DNA of 64,000 nt from Trileptium ribeirensis (Eukaryota > Nematoda > Enoplea > Enoplida > Thoracostomopsidae), in contig JASANE010012106.1 in NCBI GenBank assembly GCA_030248225.1, positions 1-64,000 of the forward strand. Reading direction: 5' to 3'. Position numbers and translations under genes: made by a program. Below the pieces are notes generated by a model. The model did not search any database. It saw only the letters and a list, made by a program, of their open reading frames with translations, and was not told where the DNA came from. Numbering within the stretch: the stretch's first letter is position 1; every line of letters begins with the position of its first letter. Positions 1 to 11,689 of this stretch are shown piece by piece.

Positions 1-102
1 GGTTATGAGTTCTTGAAAAGTATAAACACTTACCCCCTTGGCTACCACTTCCTCAACGGTCACCCCTAACTCCTCCCGCAAGACCACTTCCCCATCCCTC
101 AT
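1..102 (-). CDS. Possible partial coding sequence running off the left edge
   Basis: On the minus strand an ATG at 102-100 opens a frame of 34 codons that is still open at base 1. The frame is open upstream to about 131, where a stop lies. The residues (MRDGEVVLREELGVTVEEVV and on) have a balanced, coding-like composition with many Val, Glu and Gly. A GTAAGT follows an AAGGG run at about 30, so the reading frame could also be an exon that ends there. I recognise no domain. The frame is short, so chance is a real alternative. Confidence 0.25.
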   Translation of the reverse strand, partial: MRDGEVVLREELGVTVEEVVAKGVSVYTFQELIT

Positions 103-239
103 CCTCTTAAACACAATAGTACATCAATATCCATTCATAATACATTTCCATACATATTGTTTTGCCTTTTTTCCCTGGAACAACAACAACATAGTGACAT
201 GCTTTGCTGTCATTAGAAATTTTTTATGATTATTCGCGG

Positions 240-1265
240 GTCTTTCGGATCTTATATAGTTTCTATAAAAAAATTTGAAATTGAGTCTTTGCAAGTTTCT
301 TTTATTTTATATATTGGTAATTGTTTTAATCTACATACGTTAGAAGAGCCGTTTTGGAAAAGCCATTGCTGGAAATGTTAAAAAGATGAAACCCCCCAAC
401 GCTACGCGGGTTTTTGCGCATAATTGTAAAATAGCATAAAAAATCTTGAAAAGAATTTCGGAAAAAAGCACAACGATGCTTACAGGAAAAAACATAAAGC
501 TTTATACATTTATTGCTAAATTATTTTTGTGTACGTTTGAATTAAATGTCGCGATGGATCGCAAAATGGGTACTATTTTTTATATAACAATATAAATGTA
601 TGCATGATGTACTTAAAAATATATTTATACTATAAGTACACTAAAAACCGGATTGCTGAAACCGTGGAAGACATTATTGAGCAAAACAAATATGTAAAAA
701 GATAGTAGCTTAAGTTTTATACGCCGATGAGAAACATATCTCTGGAGTGAAAGAAAAACATATATTGACCGCAGAGAATAATATTGCCTGTGCTAAAATA
801 CATAAAGAGTCGGTGCAGCAAGAAAAACGACATCACAGCACTGCAGGTGATGCTGTGACCGTTGGCGCGGTAAAAAATTACATCCTTATAAACGCTTTTG
901 TCCGAAAATGTCAAGTATAGATCTCTCTGCTTCACAATCCCACGTTTTCACCTCAATTGATCAACCGCAATATGTGTCTTGAATCGAACCGAGTTTTCTA
1001 ATTTTTGCAGTAACTGTTTTTACAAAACATTTTTGTAAAGTGAACCACATTCTGCAGCAACGAACGATTGAAGTGCCACCCCGCCACAACCGAACTTTTT
1101 TTATATTTTGTTGAACCAGTTAACAACTCTGTATATAAAATATATACATTTATATTTCATAAGTTGGGAAAAGCAGTGATTCAAGTGCAAACACGAAAAT
1201 ATTGCGATTGCGCAAGTTTTCACGTACTATCTATATAGAAACTATTGAAAACGGAACAATCTGCT
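240..1265. other. No gene recognised
   Basis: AT-rich sequence without a coding-like frame, clear repeat or RNA gene. An inverted B-box-like string near 1003 has no A box at a suitable distance. Confidence 0.5.
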
Positions 1266-1269
1266 CACT

Positions 1270-1508
1270 TTGTGCTAATCCCGATTTCATCCTGGCTGTT
1301 GGTTGCACATCTCCACACCCCCACTTTGCTGGGCGAAAGGGCGCCGAATCCATAGGCATGGAAATTATGGTGCACCTCCATACCCCTTCTCTCCGCGGTG
1401 TCAAAGCTGCCGCACAACACGTCTCCTCTCAGGCGACCGGCTGTCCAGCCCAAAACGGCCCAAGATTAGCGTCCATTGGGCTTCGGACCTTTCGCATGTA
1501 TGAGGTAA
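1270..1508 (+). repeat. Dispersed repeat R1, copy a
   Basis: A GC-richer block sits abruptly in AT-rich surroundings. Its right end (1475-1505, TTGGGCTTCGGACC then GCATGTATGAGG) matches the right ends of blocks at 9380-9413 and 44150-44190, where the shared pattern is GGGACTTCGG followed by TGTATGATG. The reading frames across the block on both strands are by-products of its base composition. It is probably a non-autonomous element; its left end is uncertain. Confidence 0.4.
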
Positions 1509-1509
1509 T

Positions 1510-2640
1510 CTATGATAAATTCTGATGCTCCACATTGTTTGTCGAATTTATAGTTTTATTATATAAATTTTATGAACATTCTACATTAAACAGATTTAAT
1601 CTTATAACTTTGAAAAAAGATAAAGCAAATTTTCATAAAAAGGAAGCGGCAATAAGTAAAATTCTATAGCAGAAAAAATTCTCAAAAGAAAGCTTTACTT
1701 TATTGCGAATCTTTCCAAATAGGCCAAAACGCTGATAGTAAACGATTCACCGATTATAATTTATAAATGTATTGTCGAGCGCCTACGTATTTAATAGCAA
1801 TAAAGTACATGCACCATCACATTGCTCAAGTCTAGACTGTTAAGTTCACGTGCCAACGTGTGCTAAAAGGTGTGTGGCTGAAGTTGCATTAAATTTTAGT
1901 TGAATCCACCGTAGAAGTCCGTACACGCATCCACAGTAACACTTGTGAAAGGAAAGTCTTCGTACAAATTTTGAACTGCCTGTCAACGCATAATAATTTA
2001 AGACGCTGATCGCGAACACGAAATTTACACAACCACAGTATTGTATTGATATAAAATACAAGCTATAGTATACTTCAGAAAATATAATATTTTATCCGCT
2101 CAACATTTTAGTGCAAAAAGACAGAGCAAAGTTTAATGCATAAAATACCAAAATAATTCATGACAAAGTAAATATTTAATGGCATCATCGTTTAAAAGTG
2201 AATGTTATAACCGTTTCTAGCGTGCTTGCTACTCAAAAAGTTTACAATATTTCCAACAAGATTTTTGTACTGCACCAAACTGGATACCGACGATAAATTA
2301 ACAATAGTTTAGAGTATTTTTAGTTTGTTGTTTAAACATATAATCTGTAATGCGAACATGAGAAATAACCGGTCAACAATCTTTACAAAAATGAAATTTT
2401 TATTGAAGAGCAATAAGATTTCCTACAGCTCAACACGAAAAGTTTCCAGCTTATAAAGGACATTGTGAAATTGATCTATTCTTTTGTTTCCCTTGTTGCT
2501 GTTCTCGTCTTTGGTGTTCACTCTCTCTAACTTATCCTATTGCCTTACAATACTGTACACGTTGTCATTGTACAGTGACTAGACTGCACTATCGAAATTG
2601 TGCAGTCGAGTTATCACTAAAATTTTATTAAATTTGTTCA
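1510..2640. other. No gene recognised
   Basis: AT-rich, unstructured sequence. Nothing supports a gene. Confidence 0.5.
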
Positions 2641-2643
2641 GAA

Positions 2644-2716
2644 CTCGATAGTCGAGTGGTTAAAACTGAAAGAATCTGCAGCGGACTAAATCCTCCGTGC
2701 AGGATCGAAACTTGAA
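2644..2716 (+). repeat. tRNA-like sequence (tRNA relic or SINE head)
   Basis: The block has an A-box-like string (TAGTCGAGTGGTTAA, 2649-2663) and, about 40 bases on, a B-box-like string (GGATCGAAAC, 2702-2711), the spacing expected of a class II (Ser/Leu type) tRNA or a tRNA-derived SINE. Between them GGACTAAATCC could pair as a short stem. The B box departs from GGTTCGANNCC and I could not draw a closed acceptor stem, so a working tRNA is unlikely. Confidence 0.3.
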
Positions 2717-3139
2717 CAAGGGAAACTAAAAAAAGAGAGAAGAAAACAGTAAAACTCAAAGCACAGGCCTACAGAGTACATAGCCTAACGGGCAACCAGT
2801 GGTAGAACGAAAAATACTTAAACTCAGCGATCAAGTCGCTCTGAAAAGAAAACGGGGTTTTGCACTTACTGGGTAGGGGACGAAACGGGATTCGCGAATG
2901 GTCGCGATTTTACCTTTATTAAAATGGGAGTATTGTGATTTCATTTTGAACATTGCACACCCTATCGTGCCTTGAAAGTGTTTCTGGTGGCTGGTTTTTG
3001 GGTATCTAGCCATGCTGTCGGTTCATTTTGGGAGGAGGTGATATCCGACGTCCTGCCGTTAGGCTTAACCACGTAAGCGTGTTTTACTGAACGTTAGTAA
3101 ATTTAATAGTCGGACCAAGCCGATTTCGAAGTAAACTTT

Positions 3140-3361
3140 GTGGAGCGAGCGCCTAGTAAGTTGGTTACGAGGACTCGCGAAGTTGGGAGTTGGCCCTTAT
3201 GTGAAGCTGGTATTAATCGTCTTACTGGCGAGCAAATCGAACACTGGCAAAATCATGCAAAGATCTTATCAAAAATCGCTCCTTCCGGAGTGCCAATACC
3301 TTACGCTCAAACTAAGGTTCTTAGAATTTGTTTAGTCTTTTGTTCCCCAAATTTTCTTTAG
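3140..3361 (+). pseudogene. Coding-like fragment, 73 codons
   Basis: The frame has a balanced composition (MERAPSKLVTRTREVGSWPL and on) inside a GC-richer stretch of about 3.0-4.4 kb that also holds the frameshifted block at 4002-4393. No domain is recognised. It may be a remnant of a retroelement gag-like gene; chance is also possible. Confidence 0.15.
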
Positions 3362-3404
3362 CTCGATTGATAAATGAAACTTTGGGGGCTTTTTTATAAA
3401 GCCC

Positions 3405-3425
3405 GACGGAGGCTAATCCTCCGTC
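3405..3425. other. Perfect 8-bp-stem hairpin
   Basis: GACGGAGG, then CTAAT, then CCTCCGTC. The arms are exact reverse complements around a 5-base loop. No role is known. Confidence 0.6.
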
Positions 3426-4001
3426 TCTAATTGCAACGTCAGTCCGACCTCAAGCAGCGGCATAAGCATCGAACGGTCCACTAAGCTGTAATTTTGTAAA
3501 CCATAAGCATAAACAGAAACAAGCAAATAAAGCAAATTCCTTATGATTTCGTGGTAAAGTTTTACCGTGGTCAGCTCAGGAAAATTCTACAGCCCTAACG
3601 CAAACGTGAGAAGTCAAGAAAAACATGGACGAGAGGCTTCCATAATTTGTTTGTCCTACCTAAGACCACGGCGAATCAGAATGACCTCAACTTTGGTGTC
3701 CTGGCGTTTAGTACCTTCTGTTCTATCGCTCGAGGCGCCCAAAACGGAACTCAACAGAGGAGGTTTGTCAAAGGCCATGCAAAAGTGTGACGGACTAACG
3801 CGGGTGAACAAGACGTCCTCCGACAGGCGTCCAGTCGAACTAGCGAAACTAAAATCGTACTCCAACTAAGTAAACTTCGATGGTCTGTTACATTGTGATC
3901 TGGGGAAAATAAACCCCCACGCGCCTGGTTCACTTGCTGACTTACAAGATTCGGTCCGGGACAGCAACTGCTAGCCACCGTCCCCTTCCGCGAGACAGAA
4001 G

Positions 4002-4393
4002 ATGTCTGCGCGGGTCCTCTCAATGGACAATTTTCGTTCCAAACTCGAAGAACAAAAAGCACAAGAAAGCGAATTGAGGGACTACGAAACTGTAATAAAA
4101 AATTTGAACGTGGGAGCCGGTCAATAGAGTCGACCGAACTCCGCACTGCCGAAGTCGAACTGATTCCCAGAGACGACGCGGTAGTCGTCGCCTCAAAATT
4201 TTCAGCTATGTTGGAAGATAGCGATTTTGTCGCTATCCAATCGGAGAAGCTCTTTCAACGCCCACTTTTTCGAGTTCAAACCACGGCGCCCAATCGAAAA
4301 ATTCCCAAGATTTTATTTTTGACAGCTATCGTAAACCCTGGGTCCCCTTTAGACAGAGTCGGCTTCAATAAAAATAGCCGACATCAAATTTGA
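4002..4393 (+). pseudogene. Frameshifted coding-like block, probable gag-type remnant
   Basis: From an ATG at 4002 one frame runs about 41 codons with a charged, helix-prone composition (LEEQKAQESELRDYETVIKN) and stops at about 4125. A shifted frame then continues through the ATG at 4208 to 4393 (DDAVVVASKFSAMLEDSDF). One small deletion would explain the break. The coiled-coil-like start fits a structural gene of a decayed retroelement, but no diagnostic motif (zinc knuckle, protease, reverse transcriptase) is visible. Confidence 0.25.
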
Positions 4394-5144
4394 ACCCTCC
4401 AAATACTCGGAGGTCGACCATATGTGACTTTTCTCCCAAAATCTCAGATTTTACCCCATCTGTATTCCCAAATTCTTGTCAGAAACTTATCCAAAATCCA
4501 TTACTCAGATCTTTTAAACCTCTTACCTAACTTAAATTGGTAGTTATCCCCCAAATGTCCCACGAAAACGGTTCAATCACCTGTTAAATTTAAAATTTAC
4601 AAACCCAAGTTTGGTGCATAAGTGTGCTTGAAGTAAGCTGGAATCTCTCTTTTTGTCTTCTTGTCCCCATTCATCAAATTTTTCCCCAGCTAACTCACCC
4701 ATTTAAGGTCAAATTTCAGCTATTTGGCGAGTTAGCTGCCTCATTCATCACTTAACTAAGCTTATTTGGAGGCCATCTGGGGCTAAATTTTATCGCCCTA
4801 TCCATCGATAAACCTGCAAACATTGCACGCTTATATGTTGGCTTACAAGATAAAGCCAAACATTCCTAGCATTCCTAGCTGAATTTCAAATATCCCGACA
4901 GGACGTCTTTAGACGTCCCGGAGGGGGGAACCTAAGGTAGGAATGAACTTATTTCCTGTTCTGGGGCACACCACATTCCTCAGTGCCTTTTGATCTATCT
5001 GGGGTCCTATTCAGGAACTTCCGGAGCCCATGGGAGGGCCCTAAAACCTACCCCCATCTTTCCTAGTCCTATGCGTCCAGTCCGTCAGTAAAATTTACAA
5101 ATTTAGCGTCGTTTTGTACGTATTGTCCCTATGCCTCCTGTTTT
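4394..5144. other. Decayed sequence, no gene recognised
   Basis: Pyrimidine-rich on the plus strand. It holds an exact 18-bp palindrome at 4901-4918 (GGACGTCT TT AGACGTCC). No coding-like frame of useful length. Confidence 0.4.
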
Positions 5145-5168
5145 TTGTCATACATATATATAACATAC

Positions 5169-5227
<59 letters not shown>

Positions 5228-5232
5228 ACAAC
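5145..5232. repeat. (TA)n microsatellite with (CATA)n flank
   Basis: A few CATA units lead into an uninterrupted run of alternating T and A of about 50 bases. The 152-codon frame across it is a composition artefact. Confidence 0.95.
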
Positions 5233-5425
5233 ATACACATACACATACTCATGAGCACACACTACACATGAGACACACAGGCGACCTGAGCGACAGAAAG
5301 GTCGCTCAAGTTCACACTAGAAACACGCAGAACCACAACAACAACAACAACAACAACAGCACAACCACACAGCAACCACAAGAACAGCGACACATACACA
5401 CTCACAACACATCTACGACGACAGC
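5233..5425. repeat. CA-rich and (AAC)n simple repeats
   Basis: CACATA and CACA runs, then about eight AAC units at 5334-5360, then CA-rich sequence. Confidence 0.8.
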
Positions 5426-5689
5426 GACAACCGACCAAAGAAGTCGGTTAGAGAGAGTGAAAAAGAAAAAGGAAAAACGGGAAAGAAAGGGCATGGGAAG
5501 AGAGTCGGGACAGGGGTTCCCGAGGGAATTTCGAGGGGCTGGGGCGAAATTCGGTCCCAGGACGAAGAACGGGGCCGAACGATACCAAACACGAGGCGGG
5601 TAGACGCAGTGGCGGGTCGGGACCCAATTTTGGGTTCCGACATGTGTTAGCATACAGGGTTTCAGCGGGCTTTCCCGCTCTAACGGTTG

Positions 5690-6110
5690 GGCGGAGTGAC
5701 GCCCGCCGGGCATCGTTGAACTCGCCTTGGAAAGGCGATTCGATCGAACGAGGGGTGTTTTCCCTGCCTTACTGGCAGCGGGTAGAGGGGCACTAAAATC
5801 ACGACTGATAAAGAGAGTGTCGGTAATGGTGAGGGCGCGTTGTCGGCCGTCCCCGGTTAACGGGGCGACTGACGGAGGCCCGCCGGGCATCGTTGAAGAT
5901 GTCTCGACGTGGCAAATGCAATGAGGGGCGTTTTGCCTACTTTTGAGTTGGGGTTAAATTTTCGGTTGGACTGTACCCACTTTCAGTCGGTATGCCAGAT
6001 TGGGGGGGCACTTGGACGGTCATAACGGCTAACGCGAAGTCGGACACAGACCCGCTGGACATCGTTGTACTTCCCAGAAGCAGGCGAGTAAAATGATGGG
6101 TCGCATGAGG
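5690..6110 (+). repeat. Degenerate GC-rich tandem repeat, period about 175 bp
   Basis: The string CCGCCGGGCATCGTTGAA at about 5703 recurs at 5880 and, with changes (CCGCTGGACATCGTTGTA), at 6053. Each is followed about 40 bases later by a G-rich stretch (GGGGTGTTTTCC, GGGGCGTTTTGCC). Three decayed units of 173-177 bp are visible. The composition is far more GC-rich than the surroundings. Confidence 0.55.
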
Positions 6111-6119
6111 CTATTTAGG

Positions 6120-8080
6120 GTCAAGGGTCAAATATGAAGTTGGTACAAACAGACGGCATTTTGTGTGGAATTTTCGTAGTACATCATAAAACAGAGAAAT
6201 AAGTTATATGGCAGCGGGATGACTGGTCAGATCGAGACCCAGATGCCTAGATGGGTAGACTACTTGCAAGCATGCGTACTTTCAATCACTGATCCGAGGG
6301 CTACCAGAAAAACCAGTTGTTAGTATGGTGGTCAGGCAAATTTGGGCTTCAAAGGGTGCTATAAAAAGAAAGGTTTTGGTACGGTGGGGCGGACAAATAG
6401 ACACAGCGACTCACGAAGATCAAGCAGTACACATATATATGCATAACTATATTTCCATATAAGCCTATATCAGGTCCACTCGAGACCATGGTCACCAGCC
6501 AAACCTAACGTAAGTATTGGCTGTTAATTGACTGTTTACCCGTTTGTCCCTAGAATATCTCAGGAAATCCTCCAGTAATTTGTGATATCTTGGGCTCGTT
6601 CGAGAGCCTTGAAAATTCTCTACCAAAAAGTACTCGGGGCATTTCCGGTAAATCTGGGGCCGATAAACTGGCCCGAGGTCCGTTATTTCCGAATAATCGG
6701 AAACTACCGTAACCCATTTGTTTCAGCTTACTTTTGCGACCATTAGGCTATAGTTTGCTCGAACCAGGTAAAACTGATAGTCTTGATTTTGATTACTTCC
6801 CAATCCCTTAAATTGTCAAAGACCTCCTATTCCCGGACGGTCGGAAATTTGAAATTTCAATGAGGGAAGTAGGGGCTGGTGGTCGAGTTCCGTTCAGCTT
6901 CCCTATCCTAGCGCCAGTTAGGGACTGTTCCATCCTTTCTAGATTTGTACCTTCACCCTACTCGAACGTCCTACGTGTCTGGTTGAACTCGTCCGGAATG
7001 ACGCCCGATGATAAAAGATAAACATGCAATGGCAAAAATCATAACAACGGCAAACATGTAAATGACAAGCAAAGCAAATCAATGGCAAACAAAGCAATTA
7101 GCGATAGCCATGGCACCCTGCACCCATGAAAACATTATTCCTGTAAACCCTCTCTGGTTCGAGTTAAGGCATGCTTAAGCAGTTTCAGCGTCAAAATCAT
7201 GCGAAAGACACGTAACGGGCCGGAACGGGCCTGTTACACTAAGGCCCGTAAAGCTCGCGGAAGCGGGACTATTTTATTGCGCAAGCGTGTCATGGTCATT
7301 CGTTGTTTTCATAATGCGACCACTGTGTTATTGTTTAACGAAATTTATATTTAAAACGTAAAATACAAAAGCGTAAATCGTTGATCGCGCTGCATAAAGA
7401 AAACTTGTTATTTTTTATCGCTTATAACTCAGCTGATGATCTTGTAATTCCGGCGAAAAATACAATTTGTTTGAACAAAAAAGTGCGGATTTGTCCGATT
7501 AAATGCTGCGAATAAAACAGAAAAGTCTCTGATATGTGAGTAAACGTACACCATGTTTATTTTGTCAAAACAACAATATACAGTGCAAATATTAGTGGTC
7601 AAAATTCTGCAATCGGCATTCGCAGTATTGCGGCATTACCAATATGGCAACGTGACTTATAATTTGTGTACTTGTACATTTTCCGATTTCTCATGTTTGT
7701 TTGTGTTTCATCATATGATATGCTCGATCGCATAAATACATTTACCATCTATTAGTGTATTATGCAATTAAAAACGCGACGAACGAAACTCATTTTCAGC
7801 AGTATGCGGTCAATAAATTACGAAGCCAAATCGTAAAATTGTAACCACAACTAGCACTTAAATGTAGCATTATCGCAAATTGTGTCTGCATACGTAAGGT
7901 AAGACCGTCAGTTTTGCCCTGACATCGTTTTTGAAATTGAGATTTGACATAACGGGAGTAAATTCTAGGTGTTACTGCAAATTAAAGTTTACTCTGGCAT
8001 AACGAAAGTATCCAAAGTTTCCACAATATAAATATGAGGAACATTGATAACAAATGATAATATAGTTTGAGCGGTTAGAA
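6120..8080. other. No gene recognised
   Basis: Moderately GC-rich and decayed up to about 7.3 kb, AT-rich after that. A 60-codon frame at 7553-7735 has no recognisable content and I do not call it a gene. Confidence 0.4.
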
Positions 8081-8673
8081 TTATTTCCACAATATCATAG
8101 AAACCAAGTCCGGAGGCTCTTCTCTAAATTGTCTGTAGTATAATCCACGATGGATCTCGGGATTTAAAAACATAGTTCCTTTAAACCACACTTCTTTGAT
8201 TTGGTTTGCACGCTCTTCAGCCCTTAAATATCGTCTGACAAACTCAGACCAAACTGGACCAGCTGCTACACGACCATGCTTGTAGGCTTTAGTAAACGGT
8301 GGAGAGATAAAAAACAATTCTGTTGCGTCCCAAACGTCTGCATATTTACCGCAAGTACATTGTTGATGATCCCCATACAGGTTCAGACGTTGATAACTAG
8401 GCCCGTGAAGCCCGCATGATACGGACGTTGGCCGTTTCGCTGGTTCCAAAACATTACAGAACGATTCGTTTCCTTCACTTGGAGATGTACCCTCAAACAC
8501 GTTATAGGATTGACATTTACGATTATGAACTTCGGGGCTGGATTGGAGGGGTATCGATGAGCTAGGATTCGGGGTTTGTCGCGAATCTGACCAAACCGTA
8601 GAATTATCGCTAAAGAGATCGTCGGACGGATTAAAGTAAGACACCGTTGTGACCGAAGATTTTGTGTCGCGTT
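8081..8673 (-). CDS. Terminal exon of an unrecognised gene (unit 3)
   Basis: The exon starts after an acceptor (GTTTTTAG, 8679-8674 complement) that gives phase-1 entry, matching the three upstream exons of this unit, and ends at a TAA at 8083-8081. It encodes about 196 residues: a Ser/Pro/Asn-rich first half and a more globular second half with a Cys-His group (CGLHG, then CTCGKYAD) and aromatic-rich segments (GPVWSEFVRRYL, PEIHRGLYYRQF). I do not recognise the family. The frame is open further upstream to about 8818, so another acceptor is possible. Confidence 0.55.
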
Positions 8674-8968
8674 CTAAAAACCATTTTACAACATTTGTAT
8701 GAATGCATATATTTGGGGAAGCAGAGAACATGCTCGTCGAATTACAATGTTGATTGTTCGGTATTCTTCTAACATTATTTAAAAACCATGTAATATTTAT
8801 AAATAGCGAGATGCTCTGCTGGAACCGTATGATTTAAAAACATAGCTCCTATCAACTAACCGGGTGATAATTCCGGTGCAACTAATTTACATTTTTTTAC
8901 ATTAGATAAAGTATATATTGACAAACTTGAAAAAGTGCAGTCTTTGTAGAGTTATAGATTACAGCTAT

Positions 8969-9413
8969 ACATTCGCATGGGGGAGGGGTGGGGTTTATAC
9001 CTACCTGAGGCTCGGACTAAGGTATGTTCCTCCTCGTAGCGTTGTCGATATCCTAAGAGGTTGCCTGATCACCCTTAGACTCCTCACCTCCCTCCCAACC
9101 CTGTCCACCATGTTCCACAGACACATGAGAAAAAGTGTGGCAAAAATAGGCAAAAATCGATACAAAAATGCTAAAATTTTGGAGAAAATATTAAAACATA
9201 GGAGGGAAAATGCTAAAAAAACTGCAGGAAATTGGATAAAATCAGAGGAAAATTGGTAAAATTGAAATTGGCCAAAATTCAGAAAAATTTGTAGTCTCAA
9301 TATATTTCGAAAATTTATTTACACCCATATAACCTCCGAGATACGCAGACCGTCTGATTTTCCCCGAAACATTCCATAGGTCTGGGACTTCGGGCTTCCT
9401 GTATGTATGATGA
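8969..9413 (+). repeat. Dispersed repeat R1, copy b
   Basis: The block begins with CATGGGGGAGGGG, contains an A-rich stretch of AAAATTGG-like words, and ends with GGGACTTCGGGC followed by TGTATGTATGATG. Its start matches the start of the copy at 58825 (CATGGGGGAGTGG), and its end matches copies a and c. It lies in the intron between the last two exons of unit 3. Confidence 0.5.
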
Positions 9414-9441
9414 AAACTACAAATTTTCATCTCATTTTGAC

Positions 9442-9486
9442 CTAAACACAGAGTCATGTAGTCATCATAGACGTAGTTTGGATTAT
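9442..9486 (-). CDS. Small exon of unit 3 (tyrosine-rich cassette, copy 2)
   Basis: The acceptor TTTTACAG at 9494-9487 leads into an exon starting AT AAT CCA AAC TAC, phase-1 entry. It encodes NPNYVYDDYMTLCL and is closely similar to the exon at 9671-9751. The donor at 9441 (GTCAAA) is weak; a second option, GTAGTT about 20-25 bases further on, also leaves phase 1. It cannot reach past 9413, where repeat copy b ends. Confidence 0.45.
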
Positions 9487-9850
9487 CTGTAAAATTAGTT
9501 AAGGTAAACAAAGCTTATGACAAAGCGAAGAGGTCTGATGCTATAAAGGAACAATGCCGTTACCATATGAAGGCGTAAAAGGTTTATCAACATCTAAAAC
9601 TTGAAACCGCTAAAGTGAAATCAAAATTAACTTCTCCACATAAAAATGTTGTGTAAAAATTAGAGTCTACCTGGCGATAAAGACTTCGGAAGCCACGGCT
9701 TCGTTGGTGGCGGTGTAGTCATGTAGTCATTATAGAGGTAGTTTGGTTTATCTGTAAAGTATAAAGTTGATTAAGGTATTTGTAGATATACTATGTTTGT
9801 GGAGCAATGACAATGTTGCTTCCCAGAATGGTGCGTAAAAGCAAGGTAAA
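9454..9850. repeat. Partial tandem duplication carrying the exon pair
   Basis: The sequence around 9454-9575 (AGTCATGTAGTCATCATAGA) recurs at about 9717-9850 (AGTCATGTAGTCATTATAGA), offset about 265 bp. The match takes in the two small exons and runs into the intron sequence upstream of them (GTTTGG, TTATCTGTAAA, GTTAAGGTA). Confidence 0.6.
9671..9751 (-). CDS. Small exon of unit 3 (tyrosine-rich cassette, copy 1)
   Basis: This 81-bp exon is bounded by a strong acceptor (a T-rich run then TTTACAG, ending at 9752) and a donor GTAGAC after CCAG at 9671. Both ends are phase 1, so including or skipping it keeps the frame. It encodes KPNYLYNDYMTTPPPTKPWL and on, a tyrosine-rich start followed by a proline-rich tail. 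The start repeats in the exon at 9442-9486. Confidence 0.5.
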
Positions 9851-11320
9851 ATTAGATTAATTTTTGTTTAACTTCAGAAACTGTAAAATGCTAATTCTCG
9901 GAAAAATAACGTTTTTATTTTAACAAATGGTTAGTGACTTTCAGTGGCCGTTTATGCTAGCATCTCATTCTAAAAGTTATGACTGAAATAAAATATGAGG
10001 ATGCTAGAATACTTGAATTAAAAGACAATCAGAATGAATTAAATATTTTGCTACACGAAACTGCTACGCAATTCCTCTATATATCGTCACAGGAATTATA
10101 TCATCATGAAAAACAAGCAGTTTAGTAGAACTGTTCAGTGAGTACTTTATTACAATATTGTTTATTTTATTGCTTAAAATGTTTTGCGGCATTTTAGATG
10201 AATTTTATGTTTGAATAAATGGATGATAAAACCAAAAATATGATGTGTCTTCTTGGAACAGTTGAAACGATCGGTACAAAGACAAACGATTTAACTCAAA
10301 CGTCCCGCAGCATCAAAAGATTAGCATTGATATCACCTACAGCAAATGTAACGGTTTCACCATGTTTATGATTTTTATGGTGTTTCTGCGCTCATGACAA
10401 GTGTGCGGTGTCTCCTATTGTGCGAGATAACCTGTGATTTTCAAACGCGGAATACCCTGAATCAAGGAAATAATGTAGGACAGGACTGTAACGATTTGTG
10501 TGGTACTGGTTGCTGCATCAAAACCATGCTACTGATATACGTACACTTGCAACCCGTCACTCATCATTGTGCAAGCATAAAATATAACTATTTCGCCCAC
10601 AGAGTTTGTTTTTGCAAATATGTTAGTTCTGTAGAAGTCTAACCAAATATGGAGAGATCAAGCATAGATGGCATTCACAGTCCATTGAATACTACACACC
10701 ATGTAAAACGGTGGGACGGACTAGACGACTCACATCTTCGAAACGCTTTAGCGCTGCGTTTTAAGACATTAATGCATTTCGCGTTCTGAGAACGATGTTG
10801 TTAAACGCTGTAATATGTATATCTGCTACCATAATATGTGTGCAAACGTTGCTGTTCGGTATTCAAATGTACAACAATATGTTGTAGTCAATGCCGGAGC
10901 AGCCACCGCCATACCCCTCAAATGGGGCCCCACCACCCTGGCATGGAAAATCTGTTAAAACCCGCATGAATAGTTGCACTGTTAGGCTACTCTAACAGGG
11001 CCACCACCAACGAATATCTAAAAGCAGAGGGATGTCTCAGAATCTCAGAAGACCTCTCAGGTATTTATGCCATTTTCTGTCAGTCATCTGTGTGCTGACT
11101 GGATTATACAGATATTATTCAAACATTCATTGGACGAAACGAGGACAGACGAAGGCGGTTTCAGTGATTGAAGTTAGTATAATCTGTCAAGAAACTATGT
11201 TTGTTGTTGCTTCATTGATCTTATGAACAGTATGCCCGGTTTCGAAAATGGAGCCTCTACCCAGGGACTTTGGGAGGGGTGCACTCCTAGTTGCTTCGGC
11301 ACTGGTTCTAGGTACTTGAA
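9850..11320. other. No further exon recognised
   Basis: Intron of unit 3 if the model is right. AT-rich, with a short GC-richer, CCACC-containing block at about 10890-11000. Confidence 0.4.
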
Positions 11321-11324
11321 TTAC

Positions 11325-11678
11325 CTATATCGACATTTTCAAAGTCAGTACAAGATTCTTCGTTGTTGAGCATCTCACTACTCTCGTTCGAAATTTTATC
11401 ACAATCGACTGAGTGGTTTTCGTTGAAGTCGCATTTGGTTTTAAGTTGTTCGATCAATAGATTACAGCCGTCTTTGCTGCCCACCGAGCGCTGGTTTCGG
11501 GCATTTGAGATTTCGCACGATTGGTCCACACATTCGACTACACATCGATCACCACGTGTTGAAATATTATCTTTAATTACGCTGCACGTGTACCTACTAC
11601 GGTGACAGCTACGACTTTTAAAAGTTAGTACGATTCGTCTTGTTGAAGCTACACTTGACTGGCTATGCGACACAGTAT
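11325..11678 (-). CDS. Internal exon of unit 3, acidic Ser/Asn-rich
   Basis: This 354-bp exon has a strong acceptor (TCATTTTACAG, ending at 11679) and a donor GTAATT after ATAG at 11325. Entry and exit are both phase 1, as in the exons at 9671-9751 and 9442-9486. It encodes 118 residues rich in Ser, Asn, Asp, Glu and Cys (SHSQSSVASTRR near the start, NEESCTDFENVDIG at the end), probably disordered. No domain is recognised. Upstream exons were not found. Confidence 0.5.
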
Positions 11679-11689
11679 CTGTAAAATGA

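Noticed and set aside
5145..5603. A 152-codon open frame
   Set aside because: It consists of translated (TA)n, (CA)n and (AAC)n repeats; no coding signal.
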